Positions 18,069-28,737 are shown, counted from the stretch's first letter. The stretch is DNA of 64,000 nt from Candidatus Megaera polyxenophila (GCA_037101405.1 AP017964.1:992001-1056000), one strand, 5' to 3'. A program made the numbers and translations. Notes: generated by a model from the sequence alone, not told the origin.

Positions 18069-18908
18069 ATGAGATGCTCGTCTTATTGTACTGCTGAGGA
18101 ATATACATTAAATCAAGAAACTATTTCGATATTAGAAAAAACTACAATTAATCCAGAATTCGTTGAAAAAGTACTTCATTATCAATTAGCTAACGAACAT
18201 GATTCTCATCCAATAGATGTATTTCTATTTACTTTTGGATGTATTATCATTTGGGGCGCAGATGAAAAGAAAGAAGAGGAAATATTAAGAAATATCGGTT
18301 TTGTAGAAAAAAGAAAATTGAAAGAAGCTCATTCCGAATTTATTGATTTTGATTATAACGATATTGAAGATAGAACATATATTAACGAAGAGAAAAACAT
18401 AATTATTCTTGGTAATGATTCTACTCTAGTAAAATTATCAGTTTCTCATGCACTAGCCCAATCTGTTAAACTAAATGATCTAGAAGAATCAGTAATTACC
18501 CTGCTTAAGCGCATCAAGCCTATCCAAAAAGAATTAGCTCAAACAGGACGAGTTTCTCTATCTAGGTCTCAGTTGTCAAAACAGTTAGGCGAGTTATTTA
18601 ATGCAAGGTTTTCAATTAATTTACATAGTGATATCCTAGATATTCCTGAATTTTTCTGGCGTAGACCAAGTTTTGAGCCAATCTATAATATGACGGTTGA
18701 GTTTCAGGACATTATCCTAAGGCAAGGTATATTAAATAACCACTTGAACCTAATCCATGAGCTTTATAGCGTGCTTTCAAGTGATTTAAATCATAGGCAT
18801 TCAACAAGATTAGAACTGATTATTGTCCTTTTGATTACTATCGAAGTAGTGCTGGCTCTAACAAGTCACCATAATATAATCGGCGGCTTGCTCAAATTAT
18901 TTTCTTAA
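18069..18908 (+). CDS. RMD1/YagE family (DUF155) protein
   Basis: The family is DUF155, related to yeast RMD1 and mitochondrial RMND1, which anchors mitoribosomes; the bacterial role is not established. Visible marks are the VDVFLFTFGCIIIWG-type strand near residue 55, the ILGNDSTLVKLSVSHALAQS segment, the FWRRPSFEPIY segment, and one C-terminal transmembrane helix (LELIIVLLITIEVVLAL). The protein is 279 aa, with bulk in the cytoplasm and a tail anchor. It is monocistronic by spacing. Confidence 0.8.
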   Translation: MRCSSYCTAEEYTLNQETISILEKTTINPEFVEKVLHYQLANEHDSHPIDVFLFTFGCIIIWGADEKKEEEILRNIGFVEKRKLKEAHSEFIDFDYNDIEDRTYINEEKNIIILGNDSTLVKLSVSHALAQSVKLNDLEESVITLLKRIKPIQKELAQTGRVSLSRSQLSKQLGELFNARFSINLHSDILDIPEFFWRRPSFEPIYNMTVEFQDIILRQGILNNHLNLIHELYSVLSSDLNHRHSTRLELIIVLLITIEVVLALTSHHNIIGGLLKLFS

Positions 18909-19018
18909 ATATTTTGCTAATTTATATTGAGAATTATTTTTCATTTCTAGCCTTGGCTTTCTAAAAAAGGGATTTTTGGTAATATGCGTGCGTATTTTAA
19001 CACGGATTAGATGGTTAA

Positions 19019-21043
19019 ATGTTTACCTACTTTATCAAGAAACTAGAACAAGAATACCATCATTTAAGCTTATGGTATTTTGTTTTCTTTTTTTATGGTA
19101 TTGCTTTTTATTTGAAATCCGTTGAGCTTTTTAATCAGGGTGTTTCATTTAACTCCTGTTTTATAACTTCATCTGTTTTACTCTATTTCATATTTTCTCT
19201 AAGGAAAAAAGAAAAACTTATATTTAGCTTATTTCTTACCATATTATTTTCTTTTGCCTCTGGAGTAGTAATTACTCATCTTAGGGTCACTAACGCTAAA
19301 ACTAGCCCAAGGCCTATATCAAAGACGGATGTTTTTGATATAGAGGCGAAGGTTTTAGAAGTAAAACCTACGATAGGTGGATCGCAGTTAATTCTCGATA
19401 ATGTAGTAATTTTAAATAAAAATGATAATATTTTTGGTAAAATCAAAGTAAGTTTAAGAGGAGAGAGTAGCCTAGATTTTCTAAAAAATGACGTAATAAA
19501 TTTACGCGTTCAGCTTTTCCCTCTTAATTCCGCTTTGCTACCCGGGGGTTACAATTTTGGCCTTTATATGTATTTAAATGGTATTACAGCGACAGGATTT
19601 GCTGTTAGTTCTCCTAAAGTTATTAAATCCCAATCTGGCTATTTTTATGATAAGCTTCAAAATATAAGGGGTATTATATATAAGGAATTGATAAGAATTC
19701 TTGGCACTGATCAAGGTAATTTTGTAGCGGCCATACTTATCGGCGAAACTAAAGCTATAAATAAACATATGGCCGATAATATGAGAAATAGCGGAATTGC
19801 TCATATCTTAAGTGTTTCAGGACTGCACCTATCATTAGTAGCGATGATTTTTTTTATCAGCAGTAGGTTTTTGCTAAATTGCTCAAATTATTTGTCATAT
19901 AAAATAAACATAAAAGTTGCTGCAGGAATTATTTCAATTATAGGAAGTTTCGGTTATTTGCTACTTAGTGGTGCAAATATAGCTGCTACCAGAGCCTTTA
20001 TAATGACATTTTTCGTTATTCTTGCAATTATCATTGAGAGGTCCGCATATCCTCTTCGTTCAGTAATGGTAGCGGGAACGTGTATCTTGTTATTTTCTCC
20101 GGAATATGTCCTGCACCCAAGTTTTCAGTTATCGTTTTCAGCAGTACTATGTTTAATCTCTGGATATGAGCTTTATCTCCGTAATCAGAAATTAATCGGT
20201 AGAAGCAAAGGAATTTTTGCTTCTATAAAACTTTATGTTTTTGGCAACCTTTATTCTAGTTTCTTAGGCAGCATTGTTACGGCGCCTTTTGTGATCTATC
20301 ATTTTTATAAATTTGCTACATATTCTCTCTTGATGAATTTGCTAGCAGTACCCCTTATGTCATTTTTTATGATGCCTTTAGCTATTATTTCTTTGGTACT
20401 GATGCCTTTTAATGCATGTAATTATAGCCTGAAATTACTTGGTTTTTTTGTTAAAATTATTACCAGTAGTGCTGAGTATGTAGTTAATCTACCAATATCG
20501 ACAATAGATACCGGATATATAACTGATTTTAGCATGTTAATATTTACTTTTGGATTTTTTTGGATTTGCTTGTGGCAAACTACCTGGCGCTATTTTGGTC
20601 TTCTGATTATTCTTATATCTTTAGTTATGATGTATTTATCACCAAAACCTGATTTTATCTATGATCATAGAATTAAAGCAATTGGCGTAAAAAATAAAGA
20701 TGTTATAGATATATATTCAAAATATCGAATCTCTAACTTTACCCAAGAATATTGGTTAGGTTGGTATGGTACAAAAAAAAGTAGATATTTTGAAACTGAG
20801 CTAAAGGATCAATTATTTGAACTAGCTGGGAGCGACGAAAACTTTACTGTATCTTTAAATTATACCAATTGCTCTGATGCTAAGGTGCAAATTATAATGT
20901 CTCCGAAACTAGTTTGTAATAACAACGGCTTAGTTGTAAATTATAGTGATTTGGTTAATTTTGGAATAGTACTAGTTTTTTGTCAGAAAAATAGTTGTTA
21001 TGCAAAATTTGGACAAGAACCTATTTGGAAAATTAAGGAATAA
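19019..21043 (+). CDS. comEC: ComEC/Rec2-family DNA uptake channel protein
   Basis: Polytopic inner-membrane protein of the competence family. Order: two to three N-terminal helices, an OB-like extracytoplasmic domain with the conserved LPGGYNFGLY region, then the Competence domain with ILIGETKAI and the signature SGIAHILSVSGLHLSLVA. At 674 aa it lacks the C-terminal metallo-beta-lactamase-like domain of Bacillus ComEC, as is usual in alphaproteobacteria. Whether DNA uptake occurs is unknown; no other competence genes are in the window. Its stop overlaps the next ATG (TAATG). Confidence 0.85.
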   Translation: MFTYFIKKLEQEYHHLSLWYFVFFFYGIAFYLKSVELFNQGVSFNSCFITSSVLLYFIFSLRKKEKLIFSLFLTILFSFASGVVITHLRVTNAKTSPRPISKTDVFDIEAKVLEVKPTIGGSQLILDNVVILNKNDNIFGKIKVSLRGESSLDFLKNDVINLRVQLFPLNSALLPGGYNFGLYMYLNGITATGFAVSSPKVIKSQSGYFYDKLQNIRGIIYKELIRILGTDQGNFVAAILIGETKAINKHMADNMRNSGIAHILSVSGLHLSLVAMIFFISSRFLLNCSNYLSYKINIKVAAGIISIIGSFGYLLLSGANIAATRAFIMTFFVILAIIIERSAYPLRSVMVAGTCILLFSPEYVLHPSFQLSFSAVLCLISGYELYLRNQKLIGRSKGIFASIKLYVFGNLYSSFLGSIVTAPFVIYHFYKFATYSLLMNLLAVPLMSFFMMPLAIISLVLMPFNACNYSLKLLGFFVKIITSSAEYVVNLPISTIDTGYITDFSMLIFTFGFFWICLWQTTWRYFGLLIILISLVMMYLSPKPDFIYDHRIKAIGVKNKDVIDIYSKYRISNFTQEYWLGWYGTKKSRYFETELKDQLFELAGSDENFTVSLNYTNCSDAKVQIIMSPKLVCNNNGLVVNYSDLVNFGIVLVFCQKNSCYAKFGQEPIWKIKE

Positions 21044-22458
21044 TGATTGAAACAGAAAACAAACTAGCAATTTCCTGGCTTAAAAACGGCATATGGGCTC
21101 TAGCGCTTACTGGTTTCTATTCTATAGTTTTAGTTATTTTAAGAACGCCTCAATTATCTCAAATAATCAGCGATAAATCCGTATTTAAGTCTTCTTTGGT
21201 AATACATGTAAATTTATCAGTATTAGCTTGGTTACTTTCGATTACATGTATAATTTGGTCCTATGGAAGCCGGCGATTATATTTTAGCAATATTTTTAGC
21301 AAATTGGCTTTAGCTGGGATAGCTCTAATGACTATTAGCCCTTTAATAGGCCAGAGTAATCCAATAATGAATAATTATGTACCTATACTTGAGAATGTTT
21401 GGTTCATAATTGGTCTTAGCTTGTTTGGTTCTTCCATCTTATATTTTTCAATATTAGTCTTTATAAACAGTTTTCACGATTTTTCTCTTAAAGAGGAAAA
21501 GTATACAGCCCAAATTTTACCTGTGGTAAAATTGACCTCATCGCTAATGTATATTATGGTATGGGGGTGTTTCGCCTTGTCTTATAAGGAGGTTATGGCT
21601 CTCTCCAATGTTTTTCCAATAGAAATTGATTATTATTATGAATTGTTATTTTGGAGTGGTGGTCATCTCTTGCAGTTTATATATACGCAAATAGTAATGT
21701 TTGTGTGGCTGATTTTAGCCGAGCTCTGGATAGGAAAAAGGCTAATTTATTATGAAGTCTATAGCAGTCTTTTTATAATTAACTTTATCTTAAGTTTATT
21801 TGTTTTTTATGGCCATTTAGCCTATCAAATGCCCGAATATGAGTTTACAGTATTTTTTACTAAACATATGCAATATTGCGGAGGAATCGCACCCACATTA
21901 TTAATGGCAGTGTTAATTATCGATATTTTTAAATTTACTAGAATCAAAAATCATCTATCCTTTGTTGCCATAGCCTTTATGGCCTCAATATTGGTATTTT
22001 TTGCCGGTGGTTTAATTGGTGTTTTAATTTCCGGAATAAATTTATCGATACCTGCTCATTACCATGGGTCAATAGTTGGTATTAGTATTGGATTTCTTGG
22101 ATTTGCCTATATATTCTGTTTCCGTGATTCGGGTTTTGCCACACCTGATCAAACTCTTAGCAAGAAGTTATTTACATTCTCTCTCTCCTTAAAACAGCCA
22201 ATTTATGGCAGTAATAGCCTTTCTTGCTATTCTAAGTGGCCTAATATTCAGCTTATTATTATTACTTTTGGTCAGTTATTGCATATTGCCGGACTTGCTC
22301 TAGCAGGAGGATATGGAATATTGCGAAAAAATCCTGACGGGGAAATAGCCTTGGCGGCCAAGTTTTATATGGGAATGCTGGGAGGAGGAGGATTAATTGC
22401 GATTATTGGCGGGTTGATGTTTGTTTATATTTGTGCTAAAAGGCTATACGCTTTGTAA
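21043..22458 (+). CDS. Heme-copper oxidase subunit I-like membrane protein
   Basis: About 12 hydrophobic segments. The His pattern resembles heme-copper oxidase subunit I: His55 in an early helix, His208 in [10 protein letters not shown] (position of the first CuB His), KHM at 274-276 (where oxidases have His-His-Met), and His339-Tyr-His341 in PAHYHG (the HxH of helix X). One CuB His is thus replaced by Lys274, so normal oxygen reduction is doubtful. I compare with the cbb3/NorB branch, but the exact family is not settled. It is translationally coupled to comEC and followed 28 bases later by folE. Confidence 0.6.
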   Translation: MIETENKLAISWLKNGIWALALTGFYSIVLVILRTPQLSQIISDKSVFKSSLVIHVNLSVLAWLLSITCIIWSYGSRRLYFSNIFSKLALAGIALMTISPLIGQSNPIMNNYVPILENVWFIIGLSLFGSSILYFSILVFINSFHDFSLKEEKYTAQILPVVKLTSSLMYIMVWGCFALSYKEVMALSNVFPIEIDYYYELLFWSGGHLLQFIYTQIVMFVWLILAELWIGKRLIYYEVYSSLFIINFILSLFVFYGHLAYQMPEYEFTVFFTKHMQYCGGIAPTLLMAVLIIDIFKFTRIKNHLSFVAIAFMASILVFFAGGLIGVLISGINLSIPAHYHGSIVGISIGFLGFAYIFCFRDSGFATPDQTLSKKLFTFSLSLKQPIYGSNSLSCYSKWPNIQLIIITFGQLLHIAGLALAGGYGILRKNPDGEIALAAKFYMGMLGGGGLIAIIGGLMFVYICAKRLYAL

Positions 22459-22486
22459 ATTTTATAACACATATCAGAAAATAGTT

Positions 22487-23062
22487 ATGATAGGGGAAAG
22501 GCCAACAAAACAACAGGCAGAAGAAGCAGTTAGAACTTTGCTTCGCTACATAGGAGAAGATACAAGCCGAGAAGGAATGCAAGCTACTCCAGCTAGGGTA
22601 GTTAAGAGTTATGATGAACTTTTTTCCGGTTATAAAGTTAATATAGAGGAAATACTAAACACCAGATTTTATGATATCAGCAACTTTAATGATATAGTTT
22701 TACTGAGATCCATTAATTTTAGTTCCTCTTGTGAGCATCATATGTTACCTTTTACTGGTTTTGTCGATATTGCTTATTTACCAGATGGTTTTGTTGTCGG
22801 AATAAGCAAACTTGCAAGACTGGTAGACGCATTTTCTAAACGGTTACAAATTCAGGAAAAAATGACTGCAAATATTGCGGAAGCCCTAGATACATACTTG
22901 AAGCCTCGTGGAGTTGCAGTAAGGGTAGCAGCGACACATAGTTGCATGACGTCAAGAGGGACTATGAAAGGTGGCAGTATACTAGAGTCTACCCATTTTA
23001 CAGGAGTATTCAAAGACCAAGCTGAGTATCGCCGGGAGTTCTGGCATCTGGTCAAGGGGTAA
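22487..23062 (+). CDS. folE: GTP cyclohydrolase I
   Basis: Converts GTP to 7,8-dihydroneopterin triphosphate, the entry to folate and also to queuosine. ATG 22487 gives a normal 191 aa; the upstream open frame overlaps the preceding gene. Zinc ligands are visible in [10 protein letters not shown] and THSCMTSRG, the catalytic His region in CEHH, and the RLQIQEKMT helix is typical. No other folate genes are in the window, so the pathway cannot be judged. Confidence 0.95.
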   Translation: MIGERPTKQQAEEAVRTLLRYIGEDTSREGMQATPARVVKSYDELFSGYKVNIEEILNTRFYDISNFNDIVLLRSINFSSSCEHHMLPFTGFVDIAYLPDGFVVGISKLARLVDAFSKRLQIQEKMTANIAEALDTYLKPRGVAVRVAATHSCMTSRGTMKGGSILESTHFTGVFKDQAEYRREFWHLVKG

Positions 23063-23163
23063 TAATTTAAATGTCCGGTAAAGCGGGTACTAGATTTTAT
23101 TCATACTATTATTAAGCAATTGTAAAAACCACTTAAAGTATAATTTATTAGGTACATAATATC

Positions 23164-24465
23164 ATGTTACAGTCTGAGTTTTTTTTACCAGTATTGAAGG
23201 AAAGTCCTGCTGAGGCAAAGGTGATATCACATGCCTTGATGTTAAAAAGCGGAATGATTCGGCAGCATGCTGCAGGAATTTATAATTGGTTACCTCTTGG
23301 TATAAAAGTACTTAAAAATGTAGAAAACATTGTTAGGTTTAACATGGATGCGTCCGGATTTATTGAAATGTTAATGCCATGTATTCAAAGTGCTGATTTA
23401 TGGGTCGAATCCGGTAGATTTGATACATACGGCAAAGAAATGCTTAAGTTCAAGGACCGTCATGACCATGATTTGTTATTTGGTCCGACCAACGAAGAAG
23501 TTCTCACCGATATTGTAAGACATTCGATGCAATCTTACAAAGATTTACCAAAAGTTTTTTACCAAATTCAATGGAAGTTTAGAGATGAAATAAGGCCGCG
23601 TTTTGGTCTCATGAGAGGACGGGAATTTTTGATGAAAGATGCTTACTCGTTAGATATAGATGAAGAGGGAGCTATTAAGACTTATAATCAAATGTTTACA
23701 GCTTATATGCGTACGTTTAGCGACCTTGGGCTTTTGGCCATACCGCTTGCAGCAGATACCGGTGAAATTGGCGGTAGTCTGAGTCATGAATTTCATGTTA
23801 TAGCAGATACTGGTGAAAGCACGCTTTATTACGATAAAAAATTTGATCTTTTAAAAGAAGAGTTGGCAGATGATCTTTCTTTAGTTAAATCATTATATGC
23901 AGCAACCGAAGAGAAACATAATCCAAAAAACTGTCCTATAGATGAAAAAGAATTATCAGTCCGAAAAGGTATTGAAGTTGGCCATATTTTTAATTTCGGC
24001 GATAAATATTCAAAACCTATGAATGCGTTTGTTAATAATGAAAAAGGGAAGTTAGTTCCAATTCAGATGGGGTCTTACGGAATAGGGGTTTCAAGGCTGG
24101 TAGCAGCTATTATTGAAGTTAGTAATGATGAAAGGGGGATAATTTGGCCTGTTTCTGTCGCACCTTTCAAGGTATCTGTTATTAATCTAAACATAAATGA
24201 TCAAAACTGTAATGACGTTGCCTATAGTATATATAACAGGTTAAAAGCTCAAAATATTGAGGTTCTCCTTGATGATACTGAAGAACGCCCTGGGTCAAAA
24301 TTTGCTACTCATGATTTAATAGGTTCTCCTTGGCAAATTATCGTAGGGCCTAAAAAAGCGTCTCAAAATTTAGTAGAGCTAAAAAACAGAAGAACAGGGG
24401 AAATGCAGGAGATGGATTGGCAGATAGCGATTAATGAAGTAATTGACGATCTGAATGTTAGATAA
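23164..24465 (+). CDS. proS: Prolyl-tRNA synthetase (short form)
   Basis: Class II synthetase charging tRNA-Pro. Motif 2 is [17 protein letters not shown] and motif 3 [16 protein letters not shown]; the C-terminal anticodon domain begins near [11 protein letters not shown]. At 433 aa it lacks the large editing insertion found between motifs 2 and 3 in E. coli ProS, as is normal for alphaproteobacteria. Its end overlaps the next gene by 11 bases. Confidence 0.96.
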   Translation: MLQSEFFLPVLKESPAEAKVISHALMLKSGMIRQHAAGIYNWLPLGIKVLKNVENIVRFNMDASGFIEMLMPCIQSADLWVESGRFDTYGKEMLKFKDRHDHDLLFGPTNEEVLTDIVRHSMQSYKDLPKVFYQIQWKFRDEIRPRFGLMRGREFLMKDAYSLDIDEEGAIKTYNQMFTAYMRTFSDLGLLAIPLAADTGEIGGSLSHEFHVIADTGESTLYYDKKFDLLKEELADDLSLVKSLYAATEEKHNPKNCPIDEKELSVRKGIEVGHIFNFGDKYSKPMNAFVNNEKGKLVPIQMGSYGIGVSRLVAAIIEVSNDERGIIWPVSVAPFKVSVINLNINDQNCNDVAYSIYNRLKAQNIEVLLDDTEERPGSKFATHDLIGSPWQIIVGPKKASQNLVELKNRRTGEMQEMDWQIAINEVIDDLNVR

Positions 24466-25699
24466 ATTCGCAATCATAGTAGCCCTGAGATATTTCAGAG
24501 CGAAAAAAAATGAAAAATTTGTCTCTATAATATCTGGGATATCCCTAGCTGGTATAACAATTGGCGTGGCAGCCTTAATTGTTGTGATGTCAGTCATGAA
24601 TGGTTTCCATATTCAGTTAACCTCTAATATTATTGGTATAAAGGGGGATATTTCTGTTACGCCAATAGGTAAGGCTATAGCTGATTATCCAAGCGTTCTA
24701 GAAACCATAAAAAAACACAATTTTGTAAAAAAAACATCTCCTATTGTTTCTGGCCAGGCTTTAGCTCTAGGTCTAAAAACCAATAGTGGTGTTCTGATTA
24801 AGGGCATAGATCTTGTTGATTTAAAAAATAAAGGAGAGATCTTAACTAACGTATTTCAAGGAAGTTTTGAAGGTTACGAAGGGACTACCGCCTTAGCAGT
24901 AGGCGCAGAACTTGCTCATAATTTAGGGGTTTCGGTCGGTTCTAAAATTAAATTGATTTCACCGAATGTTATTTCTACAACGTTTGGTACTATGCCCAGA
25001 TCCAAGGATTTTACTGTAATAGCAATTTTTAGCAGCGGACTGTATGATTATGATTCGGCCACTATGGTTATGCCAGTTAGCGCTGCCCAAAAATTTCTGT
25101 CACTTGGAGAGGAAATTAATTTAATCGAAATAAATGTTGATAACCCTGAACTTGCCAAAGCTTATGCTAGTTTACTGCAGAAAGAACTTGGTCCTGGTGT
25201 TAGGGTTTCAAGCTGGCTAGATAGTAACCAGCAATTCTTGAAAGCTCTTGAGATAGAGAGAACGGCTATGTTTACTATTCTTTCTTTAATCATAATAGTG
25301 GCAGCTTTTAATATTATCTCTAGCTTATTTATGATAGTAAAAGACAAAACCAAGGATATTGCAATCCTTAAAACTATGGGGGCATCCGTTAGCCAAATAA
25401 TGGGAATTTTCGTAATTAACGGTTTGCTCATTGGTGGGATAGGGACATTTTTAGGTATATTTTTAGGCCTTGCCGTTTCTTATAATATAGAAAATATTCG
25501 GCTATTTCTGGAGGGTATTTCTGATACCAAAATCTTTGATCCGGCTATTTATTTTCTCTATAGTCTGCCGTCAGTTGTCAGAATCTCTGATGTTGTTATT
25601 GTTGGCTCATTATCTTTAGTTCTTTCATTACTTGCAGCTATCTATCCCTCATTTAAAGCGGCAAGGTTAAATCCGATCGAGGCGATGAGATATGAGTGA
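24455..25699 (+). CDS. lolC: Lipoprotein-releasing ABC permease LolC/LolE
   Basis: Inner-membrane permease of the Lol system, releasing lipoproteins for transfer to the outer membrane. One N-terminal transmembrane helix ([18 protein letters not shown]), a large periplasmic domain (residues about 50-260), then three C-terminal helices with the FtsX-like signature [16 protein letters not shown]. Only one permease gene is present, so it may form a homodimer (LolF-like) as in many alphaproteobacteria; the LolC name follows common annotation. It overlaps lolD by eight bases. Confidence 0.9.
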   Translation: MLDKFAIIVALRYFRAKKNEKFVSIISGISLAGITIGVAALIVVMSVMNGFHIQLTSNIIGIKGDISVTPIGKAIADYPSVLETIKKHNFVKKTSPIVSGQALALGLKTNSGVLIKGIDLVDLKNKGEILTNVFQGSFEGYEGTTALAVGAELAHNLGVSVGSKIKLISPNVISTTFGTMPRSKDFTVIAIFSSGLYDYDSATMVMPVSAAQKFLSLGEEINLIEINVDNPELAKAYASLLQKELGPGVRVSSWLDSNQQFLKALEIERTAMFTILSLIIIVAAFNIISSLFMIVKDKTKDIAILKTMGASVSQIMGIFVINGLLIGGIGTFLGIFLGLAVSYNIENIRLFLEGISDTKIFDPAIYFLYSLPSVVRISDVVIVGSLSLVLSLLAAIYPSFKAARLNPIEAMRYE

Positions 25700-26378
25700 T
25701 AAACAAGTAATTTTAGAATTAAAAAATATTAATAAGGATTATCGTCAAGGAAGATCAACGATTGAGGTTCTAAAAAATATCAATCTTCAAATTGTTAAAA
25801 ATCAGATGGTAGCTATAGTGGGGGCTTCTGGAAGTGGAAAATCTACCTTACTTCATATTGCTGGTCTTTTAGATTCTTCTGATTCCGGATCTGTTTATAT
25901 TGAAAATATTCCTGCCCACAAATTATGTAATTTAAAATATGCTTCCCAAATTAGACTGGAAAATTTGGGTTTTATATACCAGTACCATCATTTATTAGGT
26001 GATTTTACCGCTCAGGAAAATGCCGCAATGCCTTTACTAATTTCTGGAGTTGAAAAAAAACAGGCTCTCGAAAGATCTGAGGATTTATTAAGAAAATTAG
26101 GTTTAGGCGGTAGATTATATAATTTTCCAGGAGAATTATCAGGTGGTGAACAGCAACGAGTAGCGATAGCCCGTGCTCTAATTAATAACCCAAAGCTTAT
26201 TTTAGCTGATGAACCCACAGGTAATCTGGATTCTAATACAGCAGAAGAGGTATTTGAACTTTTCCTAGATAGAGCAGAAAATTTAGGCACAGCCATAATT
26301 ATGGTTACCCATAATATCTCTTTAGCCAAAAGGATGCACAAAACTTATAAACTCGATTATACATTAGAAATAATGTGA
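25692..26378 (+). CDS. lolD: Lipoprotein-releasing ABC ATPase LolD
   Basis: ATPase partner of the upstream permease. Walker A is GASGSGKST, the Q-loop lies in FIYQYHHLLGDFTAQEN (the LolD/MacB type), the signature is LSGGEQQRVAIARAL, Walker B is LILADEPTGNLD and the H-loop VTHN. The length of 228 aa is normal. It ends the proS-lolC-lolD transcription unit. Confidence 0.94.
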   Translation: MSDKQVILELKNINKDYRQGRSTIEVLKNINLQIVKNQMVAIVGASGSGKSTLLHIAGLLDSSDSGSVYIENIPAHKLCNLKYASQIRLENLGFIYQYHHLLGDFTAQENAAMPLLISGVEKKQALERSEDLLRKLGLGGRLYNFPGELSGGEQQRVAIARALINNPKLILADEPTGNLDSNTAEEVFELFLDRAENLGTAIIMVTHNISLAKRMHKTYKLDYTLEIM

Positions 26379-26453
26379 GATATTTTTGGCATATTTATTA
26401 CGATTACAGAAAAAATAATATAGTTAACAACAAATATCCTTAAGTAATATTAA

Positions 26454-26482
26454 TTGACACTCTTCTTAAAAAGAGGTACACT
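26454..26482 (+). promoter_or_regulatory. Strong sigma-70 promoter of cspA
   Basis: TTGACA and TACACT are spaced by 17 bases. The resulting leader is about 110 bases, long as in cold-shock genes, and contains an inverted repeat AAAACTG/CAGTTTT at 26542-26572. Confidence 0.7.
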
Positions 26483-26598
26483 CACTTTCAAGTTTATTAT
26501 TATTTACGGTCTAGTTTCGATTTTTAGAAGTTCTATTGATTAAAACTGAATGTAAAATTTTAAACCAGTTTTTAACAATTTAAATCGAAGATTAAACT

Positions 26599-26796
26599 AT
26601 GGAAGGCAAAGTTAAGTGGTTCAACCCTACAAAGGGTTATGGTTTTATTGAATCAGCAGAAAACAAAAAGGATGTTTTTGTTCATATATCAGCAGTACAA
26701 GATGCTGGACTAAAAACTCTAGATGAAGGTCAAGAAGTAAGATTTGACTTAGAAGAAAAAGGCGGAAAAACTTCAGCTATAAATCTTCGCGTATAA
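26599..26796 (+). CDS. cspA: Cold-shock protein (CspA family)
   Basis: Single-domain RNA chaperone of 65 aa. RNP1 is KGYGFI and RNP2 VFVHIS; the [16 protein letters not shown] start is typical. It melts RNA structure, and the next gene is a DEAD-box RNA helicase, so a shared cold or RNA-structure theme is plausible. It has its own strong promoter and long leader. Confidence 0.95.
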   Translation: MEGKVKWFNPTKGYGFIESAENKKDVFVHISAVQDAGLKTLDEGQEVRFDLEEKGGKTSAINLRV

Positions 26797-26980
26797 GCAA
26801 ATTAGAGTTTAAGTACAGCTTTTTACCTTAAGTTAATGCTCGTGAGCCTATAAAACCGGACACAAACACTTTCAAACCCATCTAAATCCTGTCATAAAAC
26901 AAGTAACATCTATTTGAAATATGGCGCTACTTTCTTGGGTTTTGCTTAAAGGATTTTAAATTAAATCCCAATAGCTGTAC

Positions 26981-27029
26981 AAAAAAAAGATTTTACTACC
27001 TTCCTATTTACATTTTAGGTAGTAAAATC
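26981..27029 (-). terminator. Rho-independent terminator on the minus strand
   Basis: A perfect 12-bp stem (GATTTTACTACC with GGTAGTAAAATC) with a 17-base loop is followed, on the minus strand, by eight T (26981-26988 as A on plus). No recognised minus-strand gene ends here. Confidence 0.65.
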
Positions 27030-27204
27030 CAAATCTTAAAAAAAACTTCTTATAGTTTTTAGGTGTGTAATTTAATACCAGCATTTTGTTGTTAATGTGA
27101 TCATAAAAATCTAGTCTTAATGATTAGGGATTATGGGATAGGATATGCAATGCAAAAAAGCTGTTTTGTCCTGATGCAGAAAGCATTTTTCAGTATTAAA
27201 TAAT

Positions 27205-27330
27205 TTATGCTGAATTTTTGACGGCATCTAAAACCGACTCCTTAAAAACAATCTTAAGAGTCTTGAGAATTTGATTACTTGTTAAATAGGGTTCAATCAA
27301 TATTTGCGGAGTGATCAAAAATTTTAACAT
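27205..27330 (-). CDS. Possible small protein of 41 residues
   Basis: ATG at 27330 opens a 41-codon frame ending in VLDAVKNSA, and the minus-strand terminator lies about 180 bases further on. It has no clear ribosome site and no family I know. The frame stays open upstream into the DEAD-box gene, which weakens the call. It could equally be part of a non-coding transcript. Confidence 0.2.
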   Translation of the reverse strand: MLKFLITPQILIEPYLTSNQILKTLKIVFKESVLDAVKNSA

Positions 27331-27349
27331 GTAATTTGAGCAAATTTGT

Positions 27350-28624
27350 ATGAATTTTAATGAAATGAACTTACCGACCGAGATATTAGGTAACTTAACA
27401 CGTATGGGAATTTTGATCCCCACGGAAATACAAAAACAATCTATTCCAAGTGCAATTCAAGGATCAGATATACTAGCTTCTAGTCAAACCGGTTCAGGGA
27501 AAACACTTGCTTATTTATTGCCAGCAATCACAAAAATTTTACAAGAAAGGGCAAAAATATTAGTATTAGTACCTACACGTGAATTAGCTGTGCAAGTTTG
27601 TGCGGCACTTAACAAAACTGCCGGGAGAATAAAAATTTCAGGTACTGCCATTATTGGAGGTGAACCTTTTGGTAAACAGGTCTCAAAATTAATGACTAAA
27701 CCGGATGTGATAGTTGCAACTCCTGGTAGGTTAATTGATCATTTAACTCGCAAAACGGTCAATCTTAATGAGTTTAAGTATTTAGTCCTAGACGAAATGG
27801 ATAGAATGCTTGATATGGGGATGAAAGAGCAGATTGATCAAATAAATAAATATTTACCTGCAACTCGTCAAGTTCTGATGTTTTCCGCCACTATGCCAAA
27901 TCATATAGTCGAAGCATCGCATAAATATTTAAATAACCCTCATAAAATTACTATAGGACAAGCTAATAAAGCTGCTCCTGAAATTGACCAGCAATTTATT
28001 GATATCAAAGAAGAACTCAAATATAGTGAACTTGATAATCAACTAAATTCAAAAGATGGAACTATAATAGTTTTTGTAAAAACTAAAAGAGGGGCAGATA
28101 AGTTAGCAAGAAATCTAAAAAATAATGGTCATAAAGCTGAAGCTATTCACGGTGATTTAAACCAAGGTAAAAGAACAAAAGTACTTGATGCTTTCCGAAA
28201 AGAAAAAACTCGTATTTTAGTAGCTACAGATGTTGCAGCAAGAGGCCTTGATGTTGATCATATAAAATATGTGTTTAATTATGATTTACCATCGTGTCCT
28301 GAGGATTACCTGCACCGTATAGGTAGAACAGGTAGAGCTGGAGCTAAAGGTTTTGCAATATCATTTGTTGCTGGAGCAGATATTATTCGTAAAAAAGCTA
28401 TTGATAGATTAATAAACAAAGGTCAGTCTAGTAGAGAAGTTTTTAAATCTTCTTCAAAAAATGGAGGAAGTAGGAATGAAAAAAGATCATCTGATGCTTT
28501 CCAATCAATATCTAATAGAAAACAAGGAAGAAAAAGAAGCAATAAGCCTTTTGATTACAAAGCCGATGCCGGAAGTCCTTTTCCTAGGAAAAGAAAAAAA
28601 TCAGGTCAAAAAAGAGCTGCTTAA
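27350..28624 (+). CDS. DEAD-box family ATP-dependent RNA helicase (RhlE-like)
   Basis: Unwinds RNA in ribosome assembly or decay. Motifs in order: ASSQTGSGKT (I), PTRELAVQV (Ia), TPGRLIDH (Ib), LDEMDRMLDMG (II), FSATMP (III), ATDVAARGLDVDHI (V) and HRIGRTGRAGAKG (VI). Motif II reads Asp-Glu-Met-Asp instead of Asp-Glu-Ala-Asp, keeping both acidic residues. The C-terminal tail from about residue 360 is Lys/Arg/Ser-rich, as in RhlE-type proteins, and probably binds RNA. The start at 27350 gives a normal Q-motif region (IPTEIQKQSIP). Confidence 0.9.
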   Translation: MNFNEMNLPTEILGNLTRMGILIPTEIQKQSIPSAIQGSDILASSQTGSGKTLAYLLPAITKILQERAKILVLVPTRELAVQVCAALNKTAGRIKISGTAIIGGEPFGKQVSKLMTKPDVIVATPGRLIDHLTRKTVNLNEFKYLVLDEMDRMLDMGMKEQIDQINKYLPATRQVLMFSATMPNHIVEASHKYLNNPHKITIGQANKAAPEIDQQFIDIKEELKYSELDNQLNSKDGTIIVFVKTKRGADKLARNLKNNGHKAEAIHGDLNQGKRTKVLDAFRKEKTRILVATDVAARGLDVDHIKYVFNYDLPSCPEDYLHRIGRTGRAGAKGFAISFVAGADIIRKKAIDRLINKGQSSREVFKSSSKNGGSRNEKRSSDAFQSISNRKQGRKRSNKPFDYKADAGSPFPRKRKKSGQKRAA

Positions 28625-28692
28625 ATTATTTCCTTGAACAGTTAAAATAATTATTATACAATTCAGGAAATTAAATAATAATTTTATTTAAA

Positions 28693-28715
28693 GGTGGGCT
28701 TTGCCTGCCTTTTTT
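28693..28715 (+). terminator. Terminator after the DEAD-box gene
   Basis: A 7-bp stem (GGTGGGC with GCCTGCC, two G-T pairs), three-base loop and six T, 22 bases before the rimP start. Confidence 0.7.
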
Positions 28716-28737
28716 GTTGTAAGCATATTGAGTGCAA

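Larger units (their letters stand above)
26797..27349. other. Intergenic region between cspA and the DEAD-box gene
   Basis: No plus-strand gene is visible. The main structure is a strong hairpin at 26989-27029 that reads as a terminator on the minus strand. A 41-codon minus-strand ORF (27205-27330) lies upstream of it. Confidence 0.5.

Noticed and set aside
27205-27423. 72-residue minus-strand protein
   Set aside because: The upstream 31 codons lie antisense in the DEAD-box gene; only the 41-codon part is kept, at low confidence.
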